Shown: positions 47,420 through 58,060 of the stretch, piece by piece | Layout: every line of letters starts with the position of its first letter | Numbering within the stretch: the stretch's first letter is position 1 | DNA from: Girardinichthys multiradiatus | Lineage: Eukaryota; Chordata; Actinopteri; Cyprinodontiformes; Goodeidae | Direction: 5' to 3' | Length of the DNA: 64,000 bases | NCBI RefSeq assembly: GCF_021462225.1 | Contig: NC_061805.1 | Span: 27,297,958-27,361,957, forward strand | Translations under genes and position numbers: made by a program | Notes under the pieces: model-generated | The model's input: only the letters and a program-made list of their open reading frames with translations | Databases searched by the model: none | What the model was told of the DNA's origin: nothing

Positions 47420-47875
47420 CTAAAATGTTTGTATTTGTTTTACTCGATCTTAGTGCTGCAGTTGACACAGTTGACTCTGACAGATTGATGCTACAGTGCT
47501 TTGAATCCTTGTAACCACATGCCAACAGTCCATTACAGTCACTGTGCTCTGCAACCAACTTCCTACAAATGATGAAATGTGCAGAAAACTTTGACTCTTT
47601 TAAATCAAGATTGAAAATATGATTAGATACTATAGCTTTACCATCAAGATCAAATGTTATTTTTAATTTATTCTTATTAACTATTAGCTATTTCATTTTT
47701 TAAGGTAGCATTTTCACTGTTTTTTGTAGTTGATACTTAATTTGTTCTTCTACATCTATAAAGTATTTGTTGTTTTGACTTTCTTCTCCCTTGTTATTTA
47801 ATTTTCTTGTGAAGCATTTTGATTTACTTTGAGTATGAATGGTGTTATACAAATAAACTTTTTTTTAACCTACTT
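47420..47875 (+). pseudogene. LINE fragment, internally deleted, with 3' tail
   Basis: Begins in the RT region: VFVLLDLSAAVDTVDSDRLM is equivalent to the LDLSAAFDTVDH motif carrying a catalytic Asp. It then jumps to the C-terminal FDSFKSRLKI and the 3' untranslated tail GAAGCATTTTGATTTACTTT, GTGTTATACAAATAAAC. Most of the RT is deleted. The type fits the L2/Rex group, but the exact clade is open. Confidence 0.65.
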
Positions 47876-48003
47876 TAAGCAGAAATCTCAGACTATAAAC
47901 AAACAGGGAAAGTAATGAATATTTTTTTTAAATAATTGGAACGGTAAGGAGAACCAAATGCACATAGAACATTATATCCTTAAATCATTTCAATGACACC
48001 CAC

Positions 48004-48057
48004 CTCATTAATCAGGATCCAGTGACAATCGAAGGCAACCAGGTTGGTCTCCACCAC
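48004..48057 (-). CDS. grid2: grid2 exon A: short amino-terminal domain exon
   Basis: A 54-bp exon, 18 codons, phase 0 at both ends: [18 protein letters not shown]. The acceptor is GTGTTTTGTTCTGCAG before 48057 and the donor GTGGGTGTC after 48004. The [17 protein letters not shown] string is characteristic of delta-type glutamate receptors and runs directly into exon B (EISDYD). A microexon-like size and intact splice sites in otherwise non-coding DNA make it a real exon. It is far too short to be noticed as an open frame. The upstream exon of the gene was not found in 48058-64000, so that intron is at least 15.9 kb. Confidence 0.9.
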
Positions 48058-49750
48058 CTGCAGAACAAAACACAAACATCACATACATCAAAGAAGGAAA
48101 CAAATCAAAGCAGAGGATTTGAATACCAGACAATTAGGCTTGTTGCTGCTTATATATGATTAATCACATCTTCAGTGTCCGTATAAAGGATATTATGCAC
48201 AGCCTGGCTGATGTAACAAGGAAAAATAGTATTAAAGTTGCTTAAAGTATTTATTAAAGCTTTCAAGCTTTTTCAAAAACATGCAAATACTTAAAAACCT
48301 GCTTGTGTGTGACAGACTACTTAAAAGCAGTTCCACAAACACGCATGCTTACAGCTTAAAATAAAAGATTTTCTTATTTCACACAGATTTGACAAACTGC
48401 AGAGGGTGTACAATTTTTTCCCTGCTCGTCCCAGCTGCAGCCTCTGAAATACAGTCAGTGGAACAAACACAATGTTACAAAACACATGTTTTCCACATGA
48501 GTAATAAAAACAGTGTTTCCATTAATTCTTTATGGATTTTTAAATATTTTATACATTGTCACCTCTTAGAATTTCTTTTGTTTTAATTACAAATGTCCTT
48601 TATTACTGATGTCTGCTGTTGAACTACCCTGTTCACCATACCTTCAAGTGTAAACGTCACACTCAATAATTTTCAAACTACATAACTCCTTATTATCCAG
48701 TAATAAATGCACAAGTAGGTTGAATAGAACTGTTACCATTGCTTTTCTATCTAAGAAATGTCTCACAACTCTTTGAGAGCAGGGTGACAATAGATTTTTA
48801 CCTATTTGTGGAAAATGTGTGCTTTCCTGACTTTTACAGGTAAAGTGTATAAATAAATAATTAAAGTTGAGAAACATTATACAGAGAATTAATATCATAA
48901 TACAACTATGAGTACCACTAAAAATCTAATGTGTAAATTTATGTTTATCAGATGCATTATTAAAGAATAAATAATGGATTGCTATTAGGACTCAAACATA
49001 TATTACAATGCACATAACACTACACATTTTAGTGTAATTCACAAAATCTCTTTTCAATCCTAACCCAAACAGACCTTTCATCCAGTCTCCCTGTTAATTT
49101 CTATCATTAGTATGTCTTTTCTAGACACACAGTACAAATCATTCACTTTTAAGCAGGTAAGGAGATTCAGTGATATTATCTCGCTTTTGCCTTTTGTCAA
49201 AATCATCTGCTTCTGGTTTTCACTTCATTCTAGTCAAATACTAGCAACATGTAGTGAAAAAGTAACCAGTGAGTGTATATAGAGGATATTAATGGTAAAA
49301 CAAGCTGTGGGGAATTGAACTGATTTACAAGAATCTAATTCAGTTCAAAAATGACTGCTTTTAGCAAATCTAAATAGGATAAATGAAGGGTACAAGCACA
49401 GTTGAAAAACTCTGTTTTGCTAAATATTCGTGTTAGTTCAAGGGAGCTATTTATAAGTAAAAAATAGATAATGGCTATTAAGACGTGTTGTCAGTATGGC
49501 CTTTCAAACTGCTGTATTAGCAATATTTGATACATCAACGAATTATAGTTAGAGCATCATTGAGTACTTAGAAACCCAGCAATATCTACTCCTTCAAAGT
49601 AATAATTCAGAGGATTAGTGCTTACATTGTAATAAATCAGTAAAACTTACAAGCTTAAATAAAGTGCATGTCTTCTGCAGTTGATGCAGCAGAACTGAAG
49701 CACAACAGATGTTTTTTGTTTTTTTTTCTGTTGGTTCAAGACTGGCACTT
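48058..49750. other. grid2 intron upstream of exon A, proximal part
   Basis: AT-rich. No exon or repeat supported. Confidence 0.5.
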
Positions 49751-49876
49751 TACCAGTAATGTGTCTAACGTCACGACGAAGTGAAAATCTCTTATGTTTT
49801 AGGTTTACTGCAGGGCACTCTCAGTTTGGCTGTTCCTATGAGGGTTTTATCAAGGATTTTAAATTGACGTTTGACA

Positions 49877-51314
49877 TACAGTGCCTTGCGAAAGTACTCG
49901 GCCCCCTTGAACTGGTCAACCTTTTGCCACATTTCAGGCTTCAAATATAAAGATATAAAATTAAATTTTTTTGTGAAGAATCAACAACAAGTGGGACACA
50001 ATGGTGAAGTGGATTGAAATTTATTGGATGTGTCAAACGTTTTTAACAAATAAAAAAGTGAAAAGTGGGGCGTGCAATATTATTCAGCGCCTTTACTTTC
50101 AGTGCAGCAAACTCACTCCAGAAGTTCAGTGAGGAGCTCTGAATGATCCAATGTTGTCCCAAATGACTGATGATGATAAATAGAATCCACCTGTTTAAAG
50201 CCGAATTTGGATACAAAAAGTTTTCCCAAGCTTTAAACATCCCAAGGAGCACTGTGCAAGCAATCATGTTGAAATGGAAGGAGTATCAGACCACTGCAAA
50301 TCTACCAAGACCCGGCCGTCCCTCTAAACTTTCATCTCGAACAAGGAGAAGACTGATCAGAGATGCAGCCAAGAGGCCCATGATCACTCTGGATGAACTG
50401 CAGAGATCTACAGCTGAGATGGGAGAGTCTCTCCATAGGACAACAATCAGTCGTACACTGCACAAATCTGGCCTTTATGGAAGAGTGGAAAGAAGAAAGC
50501 CATTTCTCAAAGATATCCATAAAAAGTCTCGTTTAAAGTTTGCCACAAACCACCTGGGAGACACACCAAACATGTGGAAGAAGGTGCTCTGGTCAGATGA
50601 AACCAAAATCGAACTGTTTGGCCACAATGCAAAACAATATATTTGGCGTATGGTTTGGACCTGCTTTTTGTCAGCAGGGACAGGGAAGATGGTCAAAATT
50701 GATGGGAAGATGGATGGGGCCAAATACAGGACCATTCTGGAAGAAACCCTGTTGGAGTCTGCAAGAGTCCTGAGACTGGGATGGAGATTTATCTTCCAAC
50801 AAGACAATGATCCAAAACATGAAGCCAAATCTACAATGGAATGGTTCACAAATAAACATATCCAGGTGTTGGAATGGCCAAGTCAAAGTCCAGACCTGAA
50901 TCCAATCGAGAATCTGTGGAAAGAGCTGAAGACTGCTGTTCACGAACGCTCTCCATCCAACCTCACTGAGTTCGTGCTGTTTTGTAAGGAAGAATGGGCA
51001 AGAATTTCAGTCTTTCGATGTGCAAAACTGATAGAGACAAACCCCAAGTGACTTGCAGCTGTAATTGCAGCAAAGGGTGGAGCTACAAAGTATTAACGCA
51101 AGGGGGCCGAATAGTATTGCACGCCCCACTTTTCAGTTTTCTATTTGTTAAAAATGTTTGACACATCCAATAAATTTCATTCCACTTCACAATTGTGTCC
51201 CTCTTGTTGATTCTTCACAAAAAATTAGAATTTTATATCTTTATGTTTGAAGCCTGAAATGTGGCAAGAGGTTGACCAGTTCAAGGGGGCCGAGTACTTT
51301 TGCAAGGCACTGTA
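49877..51314 (+). mobile_element. Tc1-like transposon nested in gypsy gag
   Basis: Complete copy of 1.44 kb with inverted repeats of about 215 bp starting CAGTGCCTTGCGAAAGTACT and ending, read inwards, CAGTGCCTTGCAAAAGTACT, next to TA on both sides. The inner parts of the arms (GGGGCGTGCAATATTATTC) repeat the outer motif loosely, an IR/DR layout. It is the third distinct Tc1 lineage with recognisable termini in the window, and clearly younger than the gypsy insertion it interrupts. Confidence 0.93.
50170..51096 (+). pseudogene. Tc1-like DD34E transposase, deleted and with early stop
   Basis: The frame 50170-51051 retains YKKFSQALNIPRSTVQAIML (first helix-turn-helix), the GRPSKLS linker, WSDETKIELFG (first Asp), FQQDNDPKHEAK (second Asp) and QSPDLNPIENLW (Glu), with 34 residues between the last two. 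The catalytic triad is intact. Defects: the true N-terminus is lost (about 20 codons; the upstream frame is broken); roughly 28 residues are missing between YIWRMVW and SAGTGKMV, where the family has a GGGS-x-W segment; and TGA at 51049-51051 replaces what is most likely an Arg codon 14 codons before the natural end (LAAVIAAKGGATKY, stop at 51096). About 293 residues remain of about 340. Confidence 0.92.
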
Positions 51315-51821
51315 GATATGGATCGGTCTAGTGTGGCTCGTCACCTGTGTGTACTTAAGCAATGCAATCGTCCTCTAAAAGATTTCACCATTGATTTTCG
51401 CACGCTGGCAGTCGCTTCAGGCTGGAACTCCAGCACCTTAAAATCAACGTTTTTTTCAGACTCTAGATGAGGCATTGAAGGACGAGCTCACTCTATTAGA
51501 CGAGCCCGAAGAACTAGATGAGTACATAGCCCTGGCTGTCTGACTGGACACCAGGATGAGGGAGAGGAGGTGGACCCGCGCAGAGCGGGTCGCCACTACA
51601 GCACAGCTTGCCACCTCTCCCCAGTCATTGGCCCAGCCGGTGCAGTCAGGCCAAACCGGTGCCAGGCCGAGCCCGAGCCCATGCAACTGGGGAGGGCGCG
51701 GCTCTCTGAAAACGAGTGGCAGCATCGTAGGAAGGCCGGCCAGGGTTTCTACTGTGGCACCCCAGAGCATTTGGTGTCGGCATGTCTGGTCCGGCCAAAA
51801 GGGTGGGTCCGCCAGTTCTGA
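51315..51821 (+). pseudogene. Gypsy Gag, C-terminal capsid and zinc knuckle
   Basis: Reads DMDRSSVARHLCVLKQ, RPLKDFTIDFRTLAVASGWN and DELTLLDEPEELDEYIALAV, a gypsy capsid-type layout, then a stop at the position of a codon in the AV-LDTRM run. Later the frame ending at 51821 carries GFYCGTPEHLVSACLVRPKG, a CCHC zinc knuckle whose first Cys is replaced by Gly. Gag normally assembles the particle and the knuckle binds RNA. This copy cannot, given the stop and the lost Cys. Confidence 0.8.
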
Positions 51822-51865
51822 TGGGGCACCCGGCGGACCGAGAAGCCTGTTGTGTACCCTCACGA

Positions 51866-52480
51866 TTCATGCTGTCTGCCACTCTAGTAGTAAATCAACA
51901 CACTATTTCATTGACTGCCCTCCTAGACTTGGGGTGTGAGCTGAGCCTGATTGACCAGGATCTGGTTAGACAGAGGCGCATTAAGACTGAACAATTGCCC
52001 ACGCCACATCAAGTTCTGGCCTTAGATGGCTTGACGCTCCATAGTATTACCCACAGAACTGTGTCGCTAGAGTTAGTGCTGTCCGGTAACCATAGGGAGC
52101 ACATCTCACTTTTCATTTTCCCCACTTCCCAGAGTTCATTGGTCCTGGGGTTCCCCTGGTTACAGGCCCATAACACACATCTAAACTGGACAGATTTAAG
52201 GATTGAGTCCTGGTCCACTCAGTGCTTGTCATCCTGCCTGCAGTCTGATGTCTCTCCTAGAACACCTTTGGAGGGAGAGGAGGGCGAACCACTGGGTCTC
52301 GCCCGGGTGCCGTGTGAATACCACGACCTTAAGTCGGTATTCAGTAAGTCACGGGCCCTGTCTCTCCCAGCGCACCACCCCTACGACTGCACCATTGACC
52401 TCCTACCGGGTGCTCCATTACCAGCCGGTTGTATAAGATCTCACGACTGGAAAGGGTGGTAATGGAGAATTATATAAAGT
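51866..52480 (+). pseudogene. Gypsy protease and start of reverse transcriptase
   Basis: The frame 51782-52462 contains an aspartic protease of retropepsin type: LSATLVVNQHTISLTALLDL then GCELSLID. The active-site Asp is at 51926, but the usual D-S/T-G is D-L-G. The flap and C-terminal part LVLGFPWLQAHNTHLNW follow. From about 52293 it continues as VPCEYHDLKSVFSKSRALSL and HHPYDCTIDLLPGAPLPAG, the connection to RT. A frameshift at about 52430 moves the next residues (LYKISRLERVVMENYIK) to another frame, and the copy ends. The protease lies in a different frame from gag. Confidence 0.85.
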
Positions 52481-54439
52481 GATCTATATTAGTGAACTGA
52501 GTTACTGAAATAAAGAGAAAGGATGAAGAGAATACAAGATAACACCCTGCTTGCTTCTACACCTGCAGAAACATTCATATTAACAGCTTTTTCCCCAAAA
52601 ATAAATAAATAATAAATTAACTTTTCAATAATATTCCAAGTTATTCAGATACACCTGTACATACCTGTCACTCACCTAAAGAGAAATGAATGCTTTTTGC
52701 AGTACAACCGTTGTCTTTTCTGCAACCACACTCACACTTAACCTACCAAATTTTGACCAAAAAAAACATGGAACTTGGTCAAATCAATGAGCTATAAATT
52801 GATGGGACAAGGTTTACAAAGCACATTTTTTGTCACAATACATCACAGTATTAGTTCAAACAATTCATTTTAGACAGAGACAAATTTTTTATTTAATTCC
52901 TACCCCATTGGTATGGGTAAGTGCCAGTGGCTTCATGCAAGTGTGATTCATTTGCAGTTTGTATGTGGAGGAAGAAAGTCTGGGACAAGATGAGAATGGA
53001 CTACAGTACGAAAACTCAGTCATCAGTGAGACTTTAGGGAAAGGGGGAAGGGCCCACGGCAGCACCTACTACTGGTTGAGGACAGTAAGAAGAATATGTC
53101 CCTTTTACAAGTCTTCATAAGTCTCAGATAAAATGAAACACATTCACAAGAATGATCCCTAGTCGCTTTAATTTAGGTCACCAGAGGGGTCTGAAAAGTT
53201 GATACATTTGCAAACAAAGTCAACCTTTGTTGCTAAGTTGCCAACAGGGGCTCAGCCTCTGAAAGAGGTGGGAGGCATTATAAAATAAGAGGATCTATTA
53301 AAGCAAAATATGCCAAAATGTAAAACAAATCTTTTTATTAACCACATTGTTGTTTTTATTGTTTGGAGGCCAAATCAAAACTGAACGATACATTTAAATA
53401 ATTGCACAGCCTTAGTTGCTTTACAAAAGAAATTATAAAAAGTTCATAGTTCAGATCTCTTACCCCAGTACAATATTTACAGAAAATAACTCCAATCAAT
53501 TCAATCAATTTTGTGAATTTGATTCACCAACTGTACAAGAAGCTGTAACATATTTAGATAAATGAATTGCCACCATATAACGTTCACTACATTCAAACAG
53601 AAGCCAGACTTTTAAGTATATTTTTTCTGCGTATAAGAGGTCAAACAGAAAAGCGGAATTTTTTGGACAAATTCAGTTTGGAAACCTAAGTACACAAAGT
53701 GGGTGGTAACAATAAATGACTTTCTCTGCATTTAAAACTATTAAAAATTAGTAGTGTCATTTAATTTCATGCCCTATTTGTGATCAAATCATGCAAACAC
53801 TCTACATCCCACCCTCCAAGGAATGCATATCTAGTCTTTGCACATAAACATGCAAGCACAATTGGTAAAAACACAGTTTTACAAAGAAAAGCATCAACAC
53901 ACATATGTGCACATTTTCAAAGCTCTATTCCCTTAACGTCCAGCTGTTGCATTATTCATTTGGGACCGTACACATAGAATCCGGCTATATGGGCCCTTTT
54001 TGACTTTGAGCGCCTGCCTGTTTATTGTTCTCTGCACAGCCCTGCTCTTACCAGCTTAAGCAAGCCAGCAACAGGTTTCTTACTTTGTTTTTTTTTTCCT
54101 CTGGGGTTGTGTAGTGGGAAATATAAGACAAATCACCTTCAGTGTGGCAGAGCAGAGAAACCTGTGTCACCCAGAGTCTCATAAGCATAAGAAAAAAAAT
54201 GCCTAACATAAACCATAAGTTCACAGTCATACAATTATGGAAAGCAAAGTTCAACCCAGTCATAAGATGGTAGCAAGCTACATATTTTTCTATCACACAA
54301 ATTACATAAAAACATGTTCACCTCAGGGACCCAAAGCACTCTTCTTCCTGAACTGTATGATGGCTGGTCATTGCAATTGTGTTTATACTTAAGTATAATT
54401 GTCTGTACAGAAGAATATGACCTTCAGGCATCTGGTAAT
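52481..54439. other. Intronic sequence, nothing recognised
   Basis: AT-rich. No exon or repeat supported. Confidence 0.45.
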
Positions 54440-54900
54440 TGTCAGTGGTTGGACCAAGTCATTGTATTGTAAGTCACAATTAACTCTTAAGTCTTTCCAA
54501 GTCAAGTCCTAAACATTTAATTTGAAGTCTTCAACAAGTCATAAGACCAATTATGTAACATAATCAGAGTAAAAATATTTTAAAATGATTTTAAAAAGTG
54601 TTTTCTTTTGCTATTTTTTGCCAGAACCACCAGCAAAAACTGAAATTCAAAATGATTGGAAAATCTCTGCTGATGTTTCTTTTCACAGTTAACATCAACT
54701 GAAACAAACAAAACATCCAGTAAAATTAAAAAGTAATGAGAAAACCAATCCATAGTAAAAAAAAACAGAATTTCTATATGAAATTAAAATATTTTCATGT
54801 TTCCCAACTGCAACAATACAAACCTACTATAACAATATAAAATCAATAACATCAAATTATTAAAATAACAACTCAAATTATATAAAACTACTTTTGTGAT
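54440..54900. repeat. AAGTC-rich interspersed repeat, copy 1
   Basis: Repeated AAGTC units (ACCAAGTCATTG, TTCCAAGTCAAGTCC, GAAGTCTTCAACAAGTCAT), then an AT-rich body ending with CCCAACTGCAACAATACAAA. A related arrangement occurs at 57740. The family is common in fish, class uncertain. Confidence 0.4.
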
Positions 54901-57739
54901 CAAGTGTATTTAATTGCACATGATTATGGTGCTGCTATATGCCAGCTTGGAGGCCCTAACTCTATTCATGGTTCAAGCTCAAAGCACAGAGATTTGTCAT
55001 GTACACAGGAGGTTAGATGTTCTTGCGTCTCTACTTTAGTTTTCAGCCCACGTGTTCCTAAATTAAGTCTGGCTTTTTGATCACCTTGTACTTTGTGAAA
55101 CACATGAAATTACATATAGATTTCTCAGTTGTGTTAGATCTAGGGATTATGAGAATTTACTATAAACCAGCTAAATATGAAATATAACTTTAATTGATTC
55201 AAGAAATACATAAGTGATATATCAATAAAACACAGCAGATGCTAGGAATAAAAATTAGTTCAATCTAACCAGGTGGTGCATCTTACAAATTTGCAGGTGG
55301 AAAAATAAATAAACATAAGTATTTTTAGCGTAATAGTGTCATTAAACCTAATATTAGAAATTAATTAAAATTAGAAATGTTCTGTAGGTGACCCACTTGC
55401 CTGACATAAATGGGAGGGGGTATATTAAAAGTTATATTTTATTTTGTGTTGTGTTATTGTCATTTAAGAAAAAAAAATCACTTCTATTATGACTTCAAGT
55501 TAGACATCAGGGTTACCTTCTGTTTAAAACATTTTCCCAACACAAGGCCCACACATTTATGGCAGCTTTGGCATCCCATACCCAATGTCGACAGCTGATG
55601 GCAGCACTTGCTTCACTTTATCCAGGCTTGCAATTAAGAATCAGTCAGACAAACTTGCTTCTGTCTGGATTTAAAAGCTCACTGAATGTCTTAACATTAT
55701 GGAGCAGAGTTATGCTACATAGTAGCCAAACGTTGTGAATTATTCCATCAGATGCTTAAAAAGCCATGCCATCATCATTGTCTGGGCTTTCCCATTTATT
55801 TAAGGCATATAAACCGTAGTGTACGCAATATTCTGACTTTAAAGAAAGTAATATAAAATTGTGAAAACCGTCTCTCAATCATTAGTCATTTGGCAAATAA
55901 AAAACCTAGAAATCTTTAAGTTGAAATCATTGTTTCAATTTTATATGTTTTAAATTTTATATACTATAATAATGTTGTACTGTGACCCAGAGTTTCATAA
56001 TGTCATGTCTTTTATTTCCTTATGGCTCATATGACAATAAAGTTCACATTGACCTCGATTCCTATCAGTGCTGTTAAATGATATTCTCTTTATATTTTAC
56101 TGCTGCTACTGTTGCTCTTAAATTAAAATGAGACTTAGGTAATATATACAAATATGTGATAAATGTTTTAATTAAATATGATTGTGATTTAGACACTAAA
56201 TAAGAGGGAGAAAGGTTTAACCAAGAATAAATTAAGCACCCGATATCTGAAACTTGATCTGATGATGCAGACATCTGTCCACCATTACAAACTCTGAAAT
56301 AGTGGACAAAACATGTAAAATACAGATAAAAATTAATAACTTAAGCACCAAAATAAAACACATGATCAACTGAATAGGAACAATTTTTTGCAATAGTTTT
56401 TCTACTTTTTTCCCTTGCATTCAAACACCCTAAATTTTCTCTTATAAGGCAATACAGGGTCAAGGATGGGATTTCCAGGTGGACCCAAATACAGACATAG
56501 AGGCCATTTCCTGTGAAATGGAAGCATGGTTGGGATCTGTGTATTGCACATTTAAAAAACCCTGGAAAAATAAACAGAAAGACAGAAACTTGGAGGACTC
56601 AGTAGAAAACAGGGTGGCAACAGGAACCTAGTAGGCAAAAATCAACTTGCCAACAGATGCAGTAAACAACAGGATGTGTGGCAGCTATTCAACAGGTGAA
56701 TCTGACAAAAACAAAAAAAACAAAGAAAGCAGAAGAGTGGGAGTACTGGGGTAAATGTTTGGTGGGTGAGTGAAAGGTGGGCTGATCAGCTGATTAATGA
56801 CATTTGTGAGGTGCTAGAAACAGAAAACTGAAAAAAAATAAAAATATATTACATTCAAATTATATAGGTGGAACAAATCACACCTGCTACCTACATGTGG
56901 TTTTGTTTATTTATTAGTAGAGATGTTAGTCACTCAATTCGTCTTTTCGGCTGCCCCAGATCTCATGTAAGGTCATTGTAACCTTTTATGGAGCTTCTTT
57001 CATCTGCTTGCCTTCTCTTAACCAGATATTACTTCCTAGCATGCCAGCCAGTATGTCCAAGTTAGAAAAACTTTTACATAAAAATTGTTACACTCAAATC
57101 CTCTTCTTGTTTTTTCCTCCCTTCTGGTGTTTACATATGGATGCTAGGTGTGCTGTGTACATTGGGAAGGTATAACACAGAGTATGGGAGACTGGTGAAC
57201 ACACAAACTGTATCTGAGTTCATCAGTGGATGTTTGGAGGCCTAAAATATATCCAAGAAGCAGATAGTTTTACAGCTGGAAACCTCTATGCAGGATGTAT
57301 CAGTCAGCTTGTCAGATAAAAGCCCAGCCATTACTTTCATCAGTGAGGAGGAGGAAGAAGAGACAAGTAGCAGGTAAAAGGGTGTAGGTTTATAACATCC
57401 TCAGATCTAGAGGAGTTTAGGGCTCATTAAGGCCCCACACCAGTTAATGCTTCTGGGTCTGCTTCAGACTAATTAGGCAACAATTTGACAGTCTGTTTAC
57501 ATTTGGGCAGTATTTTTCAGACGAGACTTATAAAAATGAATAACTGTTAGGGTTCAGAACATGGGAGGGATTGGGTCACATTGTATATGGGTGCGTATGT
57601 TTGTCTTTTATTAACTGTATCAAAATCTCAGCTCTGAGCATTGTATCCAAGTTAAAGTTACTTTAATGTCACAGCACCTATAGATTGAATGCACAAACCT
57701 AGGTTGTATGTAGAGGTGTGATTAAATCATTGCTTTGAA
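54901..57739. other. Intronic sequence, nothing recognised
   Basis: No exon. ATGACAATAAAGTTCACATT at about 56030-56050 resembles a LINE 3' tail but has no supporting upstream sequence. Confidence 0.4.
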
Positions 57740-58060
57740 AATCACAAGTGACTTTAAAGGTTTTTCACCCAAGTCTTGTGTCAAGCCACAAGTCAAGGCC
57801 TCCAAGTCCTAAGTTGAATCTTACAGGATTCAATGTAAAGATTGATGACTTTCAATTCATTTATTATGATTTTATTTTTCAAGCAAAGCAGCCATCACAC
57901 TGGGAAAATAAGGAGCAGACTGATCCACCATAACCATGCACTTTAAATGGATTCATGTATAACATAACAATTATCCCAACCAACAACAACAGTACAAACC
58001 TGCTTTTAATAATAATAATAATAATAATTAATTAATACCAGATCCCTAAAGTAACAATCC
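57740..58060. repeat. AAGTC-rich interspersed repeat, copy 2
   Basis: CACAAGTGACTTT, CCCAAGTCTTGTGTCAAG and TCCAAGTCCTAAGTTG units, then a body with CCAACAACAACAGTACAAAC similar to copy 1. It ends in an (AAT)n microsatellite at 58007-58028. Confidence 0.4.

Larger units (their letters stand above)
49759..52480 (+). mobile_element. Ty3/gypsy fragment (gag to RT start), interrupted
   Basis: An internal portion of a gypsy-type LTR retrotransposon without its LTRs. Gag starts at about 49800, is broken by the Tc1-like insertion 49877-51314, resumes at 51315, and is followed by protease and the first residues of reverse transcriptase, ending at about 52480. Excising the Tc1 element and one TA restores the gag frame (FKLTFD then I-DMDRSSVARHL). 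Sequence beyond 52480 is unrelated intron. GC content is clearly higher than in the surroundings. It is defective by truncation, stops and frameshifts. Confidence 0.85.

Noticed and set aside
55980..56060. A LINE 3' tail suggested by ATGACAATAAAGTTCACATT
   Set aside because: A single short match without any upstream LINE sequence or target duplication; not enough to call.
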